From positions 61,210 through 125,209 of the forward strand of contig LUJQ01000021.1 of assembly GCA_001689485.1 (NCBI GenBank): a stretch of DNA of 64,000 bases, read 5' to 3'. The translations under genes were made by a program, and so were the position numbers. Positions 34,728 through 42,682 of the stretch are shown here, in pieces. The notes under the pieces were generated by a model. It ran no database searches, was not told the DNA's origin, and saw only the letters and a program-made list of their open reading frames with translations. The first letter of the stretch is position 1. Each line of letters starts with the position of its first letter. The DNA is from Bacteroidales bacterium M6. GTDB taxonomy: Bacteria; Bacteroidota; Bacteroidia; Bacteroidales; Muribaculaceae.

Positions 34728-35957
34728 TCAGCTCAATGATAACAACAAACGGATATCGGTGCAACGCATCCCGACCATACGTGCCACGCGGTCGTTGACC
34801 ACCTTCCCCATAAAGGTCAGCGCGGCCTCCTGCAATCCTGGTGTCAACGGGAGCATCGCCCCGGATTCGCCGCATCCGGCAATCTGGTTAAGCAAGGTTA
34901 TAAACGTGTCGCTAAGAGCCATCGCGGCCGTGCGCGGCACCGTGCTGCCCGGATTGATAAAACATGCCCTCACATGGTCGGATGCCATATCGTTAGCCAT
35001 TGCAAAACCGGTGGCACTCTTACAGCAATTACGGTCGATTTCACCGAGGTCGACCATACGGGCAGCCGGGAAAGCGTTTCCAGGCGTTTCCGATAGGTCA
35101 AACAGCAGGACTTTACGCTTAAGGATACGGCCCATGTCGCCGTCGACCGGCAGAGCATCACGTCGGTCAGTAACAATAACAATATCCGCTGTCCGCAAGG
35201 CGTTTTCCAACACGTGCGGATGAACCGACGACCCTATCACCCCGTTGCCAAGCTGGCGTAGGGCGGCACGCAGCTGGTAGACATCGTCATCAAACAGGCG
35301 CACCACCGCTCCCAGCCCAATAGCCGAACGGGCTGCGGCACACGCTGCAAGGCATGAACCGATAATGGTAACCTCGCACGGTATGACACCGGCAATGCCT
35401 CCCAGCAGAATCCCTTTCCCGTTAACCGGGTCGGCAAGCATCGAGGCGGCGATAGTCATGGCACTGCGGCCATCTATTTCCGACAATATGTCGCCGAAAG
35501 GACGGTTGCCGAGAGGGTCACGAACAAGGTCGATGGCAATATTGATTATACGCCGTGCAATCAGCTCGCGCACCACTTCGGCTCCTTGCCGACGTGAGAA
35601 ATTTGCAAGACTGAGCAATATTGCCCCACGTCGCAACATGCGTATGCCGGCCATTTCAAGCGGTGCGAGATGAATCACAATATCGGCCTGCAATGCCTCC
35701 CGGCGCCCCACTATCCTCGCCCCTGCCCTGGCATATGCCTCGTCGGGATAATGTATGAAGGCAGCCGCCCCGCTTTCCACATTCACCACGAAGCCCATGC
35801 GGGTAAGCGCCCCCACCGCTTCGGGAGTAAGGGGGAAACGCCGTTCGGCAGGATTGTCGCATTTTGGAAGCCCTATGGTGGCATTCCTCCGTGCCTCCAA
35901 TGTCGGGGCAGGAGCTTCGAGCGGCGTTGCCGCCATGTCATTGTGGCCAGATAGCAT
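34728..35957 (-). CDS. Alanine dehydrogenase/PNT-family protein, apparently inactive
   Basis: A 409-residue protein with the two-domain layout of alanine dehydrogenase and transhydrogenase alpha subunits. The N-terminal block AERRFPLTPEAVGALTRMGF is well preserved. However, the substrate-binding Lys expected in the DxIxKV stretch is His (DIVIHLAPLE), the catalytic His of the YLHLA block is absent (LLSLANFSR), and the dinucleotide GxGxxG loop reads IIGSCLAACAAAR. These are the residues alanine dehydrogenases need, so I infer that it no longer performs that reaction. Bacteroidetes carry several variant paralogues of unknown role. It lies directly upstream of rnhA on the same strand. Confidence 0.75.
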   Translation of the reverse strand: MLSGHNDMAATPLEAPAPTLEARRNATIGLPKCDNPAERRFPLTPEAVGALTRMGFVVNVESGAAAFIHYPDEAYARAGARIVGRREALQADIVIHLAPLEMAGIRMLRRGAILLSLANFSRRQGAEVVRELIARRIINIAIDLVRDPLGNRPFGDILSEIDGRSAMTIAASMLADPVNGKGILLGGIAGVIPCEVTIIGSCLAACAAARSAIGLGAVVRLFDDDVYQLRAALRQLGNGVIGSSVHPHVLENALRTADIVIVTDRRDALPVDGDMGRILKRKVLLFDLSETPGNAFPAARMVDLGEIDRNCCKSATGFAMANDMASDHVRACFINPGSTVPRTAAMALSDTFITLLNQIAGCGESGAMLPLTPGLQEAALTFMGKVVNDRVARMVGMRCTDIRLLLSLS

Positions 35958-35972
35958 GATGTCGGTCTGAGA

Positions 35973-36005
35973 GATTGTCTAAAAATTTTTTCAAAGGGAT
36001 TGTCT
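35973..36005 (+). repeat. GATTGTCT-type repeat, copies 2 and 3
   Basis: GATTGTCT occurs at 35973-35980, followed by A/T-rich sequence and TTTTTTCAAAG as in copy 1, and again at 35998-36005. An inverted copy, AGACAATC, is at 36064-36071 inside the 3' end of aroK. Confidence 0.5.
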
Positions 36006-36043
36006 GCTGATTTTCAGGCTCTTTTTGGTAATTTTTTAGCTTT

Positions 36044-36628
36044 TCAGCGGTCACGATGCCCGTAGACAATCTCTGAATTATTTAACAAATCAAGCACCTT
36101 ATAGAATTCATTGCAGGACTCGGCGATTTCAACCTCCGATTCAAGCCGGTCGGAAGGGAACCTGACCTGTGCAAGCGAGTAGAACGGCTCACGCTCCAGG
36201 AGTTTCGACTTTACGAACGCCTCTATTTCCGACGGGGCAAGCCCTGCGAGAAGCGGACGTTGCGCCTGGGCTTCAAGCAACCTACGCACCAACACAGGGA
36301 GAGATGCCTCCAGCAGCACCGTCACCCCATGGGCATTCATCCATTCCATATTGCCCGAATGGCAGGGTGTCCCCCCTCCGCACCCGATAATCACGTCATT
36401 ACGACAGGCAGCTTCACGCAGCATCCTTGACTCAAGAGAACGGAATGCCGCCTCACCCCTCGTCCGGAATATTTCCTGGACCGACAAAACCTCATGACGC
36501 TCGATAAGCTCGTCAAGGTCGACATAATCGAGCCTGGCCGCACCTGGAAAGGCATTTGAACCGGAGAGGGCGCGACCGAGAGTGGTTTTGCCTGCCCCCA
36601 TAAAACCGATGAGAAACACTGGCTGCAT
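36044..36628 (-). CDS. aroK: Shikimate kinase
   Basis: Phosphorylates shikimate in the chorismate pathway. Visible are the P-loop FMGAGKTTLGRAL (about residues 9-21), the substrate-binding Asp in DYVDLDELIE, the RTRGEAAFRSLESRML block, the second GCGGGTPCH loop, and the lid region near RPLLAG. The 194 residues are slightly longer than the 170-180 usual, with a C-terminal extension that ends in YGHRD. The start is the ATG at 36628; a TTG two codons upstream is also in frame. The gene is separated by 87 bases of repeat-bearing sequence from the alanine-dehydrogenase-like gene downstream. Confidence 0.93.
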   Translation of the reverse strand: MQPVFLIGFMGAGKTTLGRALSGSNAFPGAARLDYVDLDELIERHEVLSVQEIFRTRGEAAFRSLESRMLREAACRNDVIIGCGGGTPCHSGNMEWMNAHGVTVLLEASLPVLVRRLLEAQAQRPLLAGLAPSEIEAFVKSKLLEREPFYSLAQVRFPSDRLESEVEIAESCNEFYKVLDLLNNSEIVYGHRDR

Positions 36629-36681
36629 AAGCAATACGTTACATCAAAGGGCTTCACCCTTGCAACGGTTATCCCGCCTGA

Positions 36682-37128
36682 TTATTTCCGCTGTTGTTTC
36701 AGCAAATCGCGAATTTCGGTGAGGAGTACTTCTTCCTTGGTAGGAGCCGGATCGGGCGCTGGCGCGGCAGCCTCTTCGAGTTGCTCTTTTTCTGTTTTTT
36801 TACGCAGGTTGTTGATAAACTTTATCATTACGAAGATGCAGAATGCCACGATAAGGAAATCGACAACAGTCTGGACCCATGCCCCCCAGTTCATTGATAC
36901 TTCAGGTTTCAACACCTCCTGGCCGTCCATCACAGCCTTTTGGATTACCCACTTGTAATCAGTGAAGTTTATGCCGCCTGTAACCACCCCTATCAACGGC
37001 ATGATTATGTCATTTACAAGCGAGCTTACGATTTTACCGAAAGCTGCACCGATAATAACACCGACAGCCATGTCGACAACGTTGCCTTTCATGGCAAATT
37101 CCTTGAATTCCTTTAAGAAATTGCTCAT
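36682..37128 (-). CDS. mscL: Large-conductance mechanosensitive channel
   Basis: A pentameric inner-membrane channel that opens under tension to release solutes during osmotic down-shock. The 148 residues show the amphipathic N-terminus (FLKEFKEFAMKGNVVDMAVG), the first transmembrane helix with its pore-lining VGVIIGAAFGKIVSSLV, a periplasmic loop, the second helix (VDFLIVAFCIFVMIKFI, about 88-104) and a charged cytoplasmic bundle at the C-terminus preceded by an Ala/Pro/Asp linker (APAPDPAP). It is a stand-alone gene with 73 bases to the next minus-strand gene upstream. Confidence 0.97.
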   Translation of the reverse strand: MSNFLKEFKEFAMKGNVVDMAVGVIIGAAFGKIVSSLVNDIIMPLIGVVTGGINFTDYKWVIQKAVMDGQEVLKPEVSMNWGAWVQTVVDFLIVAFCIFVMIKFINNLRKKTEKEQLEEAAAPAPDPAPTKEEVLLTEIRDLLKQQRK

Positions 37129-37201
37129 TGTATCCTGTTTTTACTGTTAATCTCAATTATGTATCCCCAAGAGATTGCCTGCATCATCAAGCCTATCCCC
37201 C

Positions 37202-37654
37202 CTACAGACCGGCCTTGCCAAGCGCTGCCAGCGAAATTCCCAATGTAATCACGGCAACTATCAGCAGTACAGGCAGCCCGACTGATATAATCAATCCGGC
37301 AACTGCCAGCCCGCGAGGTTTCTTCCCCATACCGATTGCGGAAAACACCACAGCCAGCAACCATATAAGCCATCCTACATAAGGCACCCACCCTATCACG
37401 GTGGTTATGAGTGACAACACAAAACCCGCAACACCCATAGGGTTGTTCTGCGGCATCGTTTGTTGTGCCGGTGCAGGCTGCCACTGCTGACGAGGCGGTT
37501 GATTGTAATAAGGTTCACCGCCATAGCCGGGTGCGGCATCCATGTATGGTTCGCGGCCGCGATTACGCCGGTCGCCGGGGAACGGTGGCGGAACAGGCGC
37601 GCCCCCGCCATAGGGATGCCCCGTATTGTTATAGTAACCGTTGTCGTTCGACAT
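37202..37654 (-). CDS. Small membrane protein with Gly/Pro/Tyr-rich N-terminus (DUF4190-like)
   Basis: A 150-residue protein. Residues 1-70 are low-complexity and rich in Gly, Pro, Tyr, Asn and Gln. Three hydrophobic stretches follow: MGVAGFVLSLITTVIGWV, VGWLIWLLAVVFSAIGM and LAVAGLIISVGLPVLLIVAV, the layout of DUF4190-type proteins. No function is known. I start at ATG 37654 because the frame upstream is short and unlike the family. It is divergent from the DUF349 gene; the intervening 145 bases hold the latter's promoter and a minus-strand TATATTTG box (plus CAAATATA at 37682-37689) that may serve this gene. Confidence 0.72.
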   Translation of the reverse strand: MSNDNGYYNNTGHPYGGGAPVPPPFPGDRRNRGREPYMDAAPGYGGEPYYNQPPRQQWQPAPAQQTMPQNNPMGVAGFVLSLITTVIGWVPYVGWLIWLLAVVFSAIGMGKKPRGLAVAGLIISVGLPVLLIVAVITLGISLAALGKAGL

Positions 37655-37677
37655 AATAATCCTCCTTGTTGTTATAA

Positions 37678-37709
37678 TTTGCAAATATACGCAATATTCC
37701 CTATATTTG
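37678..37709 (+). promoter_or_regulatory. Promoter of the DUF349 gene
   Basis: TTTG (37678-37681), 20 bases, then TATATTTG (37702-37709): an exact consensus pair. A minus-strand -7 box, TATATTTG, overlaps at 37682-37689, so the two divergent promoters interlock. The leader would be about 85 bases. Confidence 0.75.
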
Positions 37710-37798
37710 CCTCATGGTTTGATAAAACCGGCGCAGCGTCCGGCATTTCGGGCAGAGCGCCGCGTTGTGCCCCCTTAAACTCTAACTTTCGTTATTTT

Positions 37799-39718
37799 AT
37801 GGAAACGCGTGAAAAGTCTGTCGTTGCCGAAAACGCCACGAACGACCTAGCCCCCAACCCAGTTGCAGAAGCAGTTACCGCTTCAGCAGAACCAATCGCA
37901 GCCGAGCCGGCAATGGAAACGGCACAGGCACCAGGCACCGCCGATGAACACACCGACGAAGCCATCTTATCAGAAAACACACCGGCCGCCGACAATGTTG
38001 ACACGGAATGCACCACACCGCAGGCAACGTCGAAAGAGGATGTGATTGCATCCCTGGAACGCATGGCCGATGACGGCAACAACTCCGAAATCTCGCGCGA
38101 AGATATCGCACGGCTCAAACAACAATTCTACGCGTTCCGTAAAACGGAAATCGAAGCCGAACAGGCCGCGTTCGTAGCTGCCGGTAACGATGAAACGGCA
38201 TTTATCCCGTCGCCTGACGCTGACGAAGAACGCTTCAAAGAGCTCCTTAACCGTGTGCGCGACCGCAAAGCCGCTATCGCTGCCGCACAGGAAGCCGAGC
38301 GCCTTCAGAATTTCGAACGGAAAAAAGCCCTCATCGAAGAGCTTCTGACCATATCGGCCGACACCGACAACGTGAACCGTGCGTTCCCGAGGGTAAAGGA
38401 AATTCAGGCCGAATTCAAACTAATCGGGGAAGTGCCGCCAACCGAAGCCACCGACCAATGGAAGGCTTACCAAAGCGCTGTAGAGCAGTTCTACGACCAG
38501 CTCAAGGTCAACAAGGATTTGCGCGATTACGACTTCCGCAAAAACCTGGAGCTAAAAACCATGATATGCGAGGAGGCCGAACGTCTCGACTCCGAGGAGG
38601 ACGTAATCCTGGCATTCAAACGCCTCCAGAACCTTCACGATGAATGGCGCCAGGCCGGACCCGTGGCAAAAGAATTGCGCGAGGAGATATGGGCGCGGTT
38701 CAAAGAAGCCTCGGCTGTGGTGAATAAGAAATACCAGGCATTTTTCGAAGAAAGGAAAGCCCGCGAAGCCCGGAACGAGGCTGAAAAAACCGCACTTTGC
38801 GAACGGGTCGAAACCATCGACCTCACTGCCATCAAGAGTTTCCCTGCATGGGACGAGATGACCAAGACCGTTCTCGCCGCACAGGAAGAATGGAAAAAAG
38901 TAGGTTTCGCATCGCGCAAAATCAACAACGAGCTGTTTGCACGTTTCCGAAAAGCATGCGACAATTTCTTTACCGCCAAAGGTGACTACTACCACAAGAT
39001 AAAGGAAGAAATGGCCGCGAACCTGACAAAGAAAACCGCATTGTGCGAACAGGCCGAAGCTCTCAAAGATTCTACCGACTGGCATAAAACAGCCGACCGC
39101 CTTGTTGCATTGCAGAAGGAATGGAAAACCATCGGCACGGTTGCAAAGAAACACTCCGATGCAGTGTGGCACCGCTTCCAGCAGGCATGCGACAGCTTCT
39201 TCGAAAAACGGAAGAAAGCCCTTAACGAAGGCCGTTCGGAAGAACAGGCAAACCTGAAGGCGAAACGCGAAATAATCGAGCAGCTGAAAGCCATCCCCGC
39301 CGACACCCCACGTAACGAGGCTATGGCGAAAGTAAAGGAGCTTCAAGCCTGCTGGCAGCAAATCGGCCATGTGCCTTTCCGCGAGAAAGACAAACTATAT
39401 GATGACTACCGGGCTATATGCGACGCTTTCTATGCCCGCTCTCGCGATGCCAGGGGCGGCATGAAACGTTTCGAGGATGTGATAAAGGAAATGGGGTCCG
39501 ACGAAAGCAAGCTTCACCGCGAACGCGACCGCATACTCCGCACACTCGACATACGACGCAACGAGTTGAAAACCTACGAAAACAACCTCGGCTTCCTCTC
39601 ATCGAAAAGCAAGTCGGGCGACTCGATGGTGCGTGAAATGGAACGCCGCATCCAGCGCATAAAGGATGACATTACCTCAATTGAGGAAAAGCTGCGTCTT
39701 ATCAATGAAAAATTATAA
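37799..39718 (+). CDS. DUF349-repeat protein
   Basis: A 639-residue, highly charged helical protein. The first 100 residues are acidic and low-complexity. After that come about five DUF349 repeats, each with a Trp-Lys opening and a helix ending in FRKACDNFF-like sequence: WKAYQSAVEQFYDQL, WRQAGPVAKELREEIWARF, WKKVGFASRKINNELFARF, WKTIGTVAKKHSDAVWHRF and WQQIGHVPFREKDKLYDDY. The C-terminus is a coiled coil. The family has no established function; the repeat pattern suggests a rod-like scaffold and some nucleic-acid or ribosome association has been suspected. Start at ATG 37799, which follows the promoter; the frame extends further upstream through non-coding sequence. Confidence 0.85.
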   Translation: METREKSVVAENATNDLAPNPVAEAVTASAEPIAAEPAMETAQAPGTADEHTDEAILSENTPAADNVDTECTTPQATSKEDVIASLERMADDGNNSEISREDIARLKQQFYAFRKTEIEAEQAAFVAAGNDETAFIPSPDADEERFKELLNRVRDRKAAIAAAQEAERLQNFERKKALIEELLTISADTDNVNRAFPRVKEIQAEFKLIGEVPPTEATDQWKAYQSAVEQFYDQLKVNKDLRDYDFRKNLELKTMICEEAERLDSEEDVILAFKRLQNLHDEWRQAGPVAKELREEIWARFKEASAVVNKKYQAFFEERKAREARNEAEKTALCERVETIDLTAIKSFPAWDEMTKTVLAAQEEWKKVGFASRKINNELFARFRKACDNFFTAKGDYYHKIKEEMAANLTKKTALCEQAEALKDSTDWHKTADRLVALQKEWKTIGTVAKKHSDAVWHRFQQACDSFFEKRKKALNEGRSEEQANLKAKREIIEQLKAIPADTPRNEAMAKVKELQACWQQIGHVPFREKDKLYDDYRAICDAFYARSRDARGGMKRFEDVIKEMGSDESKLHRERDRILRTLDIRRNELKTYENNLGFLSSKSKSGDSMVREMERRIQRIKDDITSIEEKLRLINEKL

Positions 39719-39740
39719 CAGGCAGCACTCACGTAAAAAT

Positions 39741-39787
39741 CATCAAATAAGCGGCAGCTTCTTTAGGAAGCTGCCGCTTATTTGATG
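39741..39787 (+). terminator. Terminator of the DUF349 gene
   Basis: A perfect 21-bp stem (39741-39761 with 39767-39787) with a 5-base loop lies 22 bases after the stop. The stem is AT-rich at its base, and no separate T-tract follows. Confidence 0.75.
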
Positions 39788-39835
39788 AACACACTTACTT
39801 AACAAGCCCAATCAGATTATATTTATCGGCGCCTT

Positions 39836-39873
39836 ATAAAAAACACGCCCTGGAAGCAGATGCTTCCAGGGCG
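39836..39873 (-). terminator. Terminator of gap
   Basis: On the minus strand a 13-bp stem (39861-39873 with 39846-39858) and a tiny loop are followed by TGTTTTTTAT. It starts about 25 bases after the gap stop codon. Confidence 0.8.
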
Positions 39874-39898
39874 GTTTTTATCGAAACGAGATGGTTGA

Positions 39899-40909
39899 TT
39901 AGCCGTTTACGTGCTTCATGTGGGCGATGAGGTCGAGAACCTTGTTAGAGTAACCGATCTCATTGTCATACCAAGACACAACCTTAACGAAGGTCGGGGT
40001 CAGCTGGATACCGGCCTTTGCGTCGAAGATAGATGTGCGTACATCGCCAAGGAAGTCAGAAGAAACAACTGCATCTTCGGTGTAACCGAGGATTCCTTTG
40101 AGTTCGCCTTCGGCAGCTTCCTTCATTGCAGCGCAGATTTCCTCGTAAGTAGCGGGCTTGGCGAGGTTTACAGTAAGGTCAACTACAGAGACATCGAGGG
40201 TGGGTACACGCATCGACATACCTGTAAGTTTGCCGTTGAGTTCGGGGATAACTTTACCTACAGCCTTTGCAGCACCGGTTGAAGAGGGGATAATGTTGCC
40301 AGAGGCAGCACGGCCACCACGCCAGTCCTTCATAGAGGGGCCGTCAACGGTTTTCTGTGTAGCGGTAGTGGAGTGAACGGTAGTCATAAGACCTTCAACA
40401 ACGCCGAACTTGTCGTTGAGCACCTTGGTGATAGGAGCAAGGCAGTTGGTGGTGCAAGATGCGTTCGAAACGAACTGTGTACCCTTTACGTAAGTGTTGT
40501 GGTTTACGCCGCAAACGAACATGGGGGTGTCGTCCTTCGAGGGAGCCGACATAACCACATATTTAGCACCGGCTTCGATGTGTGCCTGGGCTTTTTCCTT
40601 GGTGAGGAAGAGGCCGGTTGACTCAACAACATATTCAGCTTCAACTGCACCCCATGCGATTTCTGCAGGGTTCTTGCATGCTGTAACGCGGATTTCCTTG
40701 CCGTTAACGATGAGGAGGCTCTTCTCCAAATCGTAATCAACAGTGCCGTCGAACTGACCGTGCATTGTGTCATACTTAAGCATGTAAGCCATGTAGTCAA
40801 CGGGCAGAAGGTCGTTGATGGCAACTACTTCGATGTCGTCGCGCTTGGTTGAGGCGCGGAAAACGAACCGGCCGATACGGCCGAAGCCGTTAATACCTAT
40901 TTTAGTCAT
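39899..40909 (-). CDS. gap: Glyceraldehyde-3-phosphate dehydrogenase (type I)
   Basis: Glycolytic enzyme that forms 1,3-bisphosphoglycerate with NAD. The dinucleotide-binding opening INGFGRIGRFVFRAS is at residues 6-20, the catalytic Cys152 lies in SNASCTTNCLAP, and SWYDNEIGYSNKVLDL closes the protein; 336 residues is the normal length. The gene uses a distinctly different, more T-ending codon set than its neighbours, which fits a highly expressed gene. It is monocistronic, with a long leader: a minus-strand -7 box lies at 41037-41044, about 125 bases upstream of the ATG, and a strong terminator follows. Confidence 0.99.
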   Translation of the reverse strand: MTKIGINGFGRIGRFVFRASTKRDDIEVVAINDLLPVDYMAYMLKYDTMHGQFDGTVDYDLEKSLLIVNGKEIRVTACKNPAEIAWGAVEAEYVVESTGLFLTKEKAQAHIEAGAKYVVMSAPSKDDTPMFVCGVNHNTYVKGTQFVSNASCTTNCLAPITKVLNDKFGVVEGLMTTVHSTTATQKTVDGPSMKDWRGGRAASGNIIPSSTGAAKAVGKVIPELNGKLTGMSMRVPTLDVSVVDLTVNLAKPATYEEICAAMKEAAEGELKGILGYTEDAVVSSDFLGDVRTSIFDAKAGIQLTPTFVKVVSWYDNEIGYSNKVLDLIAHMKHVNG

Positions 40910-41036
40910 AGTAGAAATGAATAAAAAAAGAAAATTGTTGGTTTCCTATTGTTAGTTTTAGTTAAAACAAGCTGAGAATCAGTTGCTTTAGCTCTATGCA
41001 CCTATATAACAATCTTACATGCCGCATTGAGCACTG

Positions 41037-41044
41037 CAAAGTTA
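41037..41044 (-). promoter_or_regulatory. -7 box upstream of gap
   Basis: Minus-strand TAACTTTG fits the consensus. No TTTG at the -33 distance was found. It predicts a leader of about 120 bases. Confidence 0.45.
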
Positions 41045-41174
41045 CTAATTTTTCCGAAAAAAACTTATTCTCAAATTCTAAAATTAAAGAAAAATTTCCT
41101 TAATAAACCCCTGGCAGCAACGAGGTCAAAGTTCCGGGCATGCCGACGGGCATATCAGAGATTGCGTAAAATCT

Positions 41175-41726
41175 TTAACAATCCCTCACTTCGAATATGG
41201 AAAAATTGACCGACCCGTAAGCCCTGTGGTCAACAAAATGGGGCAGCGAGGAGAAATCATGTTTTTTGGAATGTTCGATAATAAAAACCGAGCCGGGATG
41301 CAACAGGCGGGAATGCAGGATTTTTACCGGGATTTCCTCAAATCCCGGAAGGTCGTAAGGGGGATCGGCAAACACTATATCATAAGCCGCATGCGAACTC
41401 TCTATGAAACGGAACACATCACCACGGATAAGCGTATGTTCGTTTTCCGCACCCAGCTCTTTGGCAACCTTGCGGATGAAATTAGCCTGCGTGGCGGCCT
41501 TCTCCACTGATGTGACATGGCTGCATCCACGCGAAAGGAATTCAAATGAAACTGCGCCTGTACCAGCAAAAAGATCGAGGGCCTTAGGTGCGTCACCTTC
41601 GAAATCAACCATATTCTCAAGCACGTTGAAAATATTTTCACGTGCAAAATCCGTTGTGGGTCTTGCGGTTATATTGCCGGGGACGTCAAAACGCCGACGT
41701 CCGTATTTTCCTCTGATTATACGCAT
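41175..41726 (-). CDS. rsmD: 16S rRNA (guanine(966)-N2)-methyltransferase
   Basis: SAM-dependent methyltransferase acting on the 30S subunit. The 183-residue protein begins MRIIRGKYGRRRF, has the class I SAM-binding loop ALDLFAGTGAVSFEFLSRG (about residues 49-67), the KAATQANFIRKV segment and the catalytic-type VFADPPYDLP (about 122-131). The ATG at 41726 gives the normal family start; the frame is open 17 codons farther upstream without similarity. It lies 25 bases downstream of the DUF3822 gene, a pairing seen widely in Bacteroidetes, so the two are probably one transcript. Confidence 0.95.
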   Translation of the reverse strand: MRIIRGKYGRRRFDVPGNITARPTTDFARENIFNVLENMVDFEGDAPKALDLFAGTGAVSFEFLSRGCSHVTSVEKAATQANFIRKVAKELGAENEHTLIRGDVFRFIESSHAAYDIVFADPPYDLPGFEEIPVKILHSRLLHPGSVFIIEHSKKHDFSSLPHFVDHRAYGSVNFSIFEVRDC

Positions 41727-41751
41727 GTTATTATCGGTTTGAAAAAACTTG

Positions 41752-42603
41752 TCAGTTCCCGGCTTCACTTCCCCCACCTGCCGGTGGCAATGGCGACATC
41801 AACGGGGCTACAACCATCTCGAACGGGGCAGCCAGCGACGCCTTCCCCGCACGGAACATCACCGACGGGAAAATGGCAGGCATCACATAACGCACATACC
41901 GCCGCAAAACAGGTGCTATAGCAGCACGTACATCGCGGTCGCCTGCAATCATAATCTCGTCGGTATCGCGAAGGCCGAGAGTGCTACGCGAGGCAAGGAT
42001 ATAGTACACGGCATCCATCGGCTCGACAAAGCGAAAAGAATTAAGCACCAAAGGTGCTCCCGAACCAAGGGTGACCACATCCAGGCGGTTGCCGGTTATA
42101 TTGACCAGCGTCTTGCCCGACGGCCTTGCCGAATGCTTCATCCCGAAATAAGATGCGACCGGCACCAAAGGATGCCCGATGGAGGCGTTATGAAAAGTAC
42201 GCCGCAGAAAACCAAGAATATCAGAAGGTATTTCAAAAGCCACGCAGGCATCCATGCCCGGGATATTGTCGACAAGCACTTCCGTGCGGACATCAGACGG
42301 GGGGAACATACGTTGCAAGCAAACCCCGGCACTTGATGCCGCCATGCCTGGCAACGCCGCCATGCGCGGCGCGTCATAATACACCATCACCCTCCTGAAA
42401 TCAAGAAGAAGCATCGAGTTTTCATAAACAGCATCCTCCAGCGCCCTCAAAGCCGACGGCGCAGATGCATCAAGGCTTATGGTTTCATGAATCAGCGCAT
42501 GGTTCTCATAAGGGGAAAAAGCGACAACCGACAATGACGAAGCCCCAGCCTCAAGCACAAGCTGCCACATCTGCGGTCTGTCGATAAGGTCTTTTCCCAA
42601 CAT
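41752..42603 (-). CDS. DUF3822 family protein
   Basis: A 283-residue cytoplasmic protein of the DUF3822 family, whose fold resembles an actin/ASKHA-type ATPase half; no activity is known. Recognisable features are the beta-rich opening ASSLSVVAFSPYENHALIH, the LLLDFRRVMVYYDAPRM stretch and a second half with ITGNRLDVVTLGSG and EIMIAGDRD, which repeats the first in outline. No signal peptide or membrane segment is seen. It is translated just ahead of rsmD, and this conserved pairing suggests a link to ribosome assembly, which is inference only. Confidence 0.82.
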   Translation of the reverse strand: MLGKDLIDRPQMWQLVLEAGASSLSVVAFSPYENHALIHETISLDASAPSALRALEDAVYENSMLLLDFRRVMVYYDAPRMAALPGMAASSAGVCLQRMFPPSDVRTEVLVDNIPGMDACVAFEIPSDILGFLRRTFHNASIGHPLVPVASYFGMKHSARPSGKTLVNITGNRLDVVTLGSGAPLVLNSFRFVEPMDAVYYILASRSTLGLRDTDEIMIAGDRDVRAAIAPVLRRYVRYVMPAIFPSVMFRAGKASLAAPFEMVVAPLMSPLPPAGGGSEAGN

Positions 42604-42682
42604 ATATAAAAATAAATCTTTAAGTCAATGAAATAGCGACCGGAATCACCGGGAAATGCAAACTGATAAAACGGCCTGCCTA

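Noticed and set aside
38552..39370. Open frame of about 272 codons antisense to the DUF349 gene
   Set aside because: Phe/Cys-rich shadow of a Lys/Glu-rich repeat gene.
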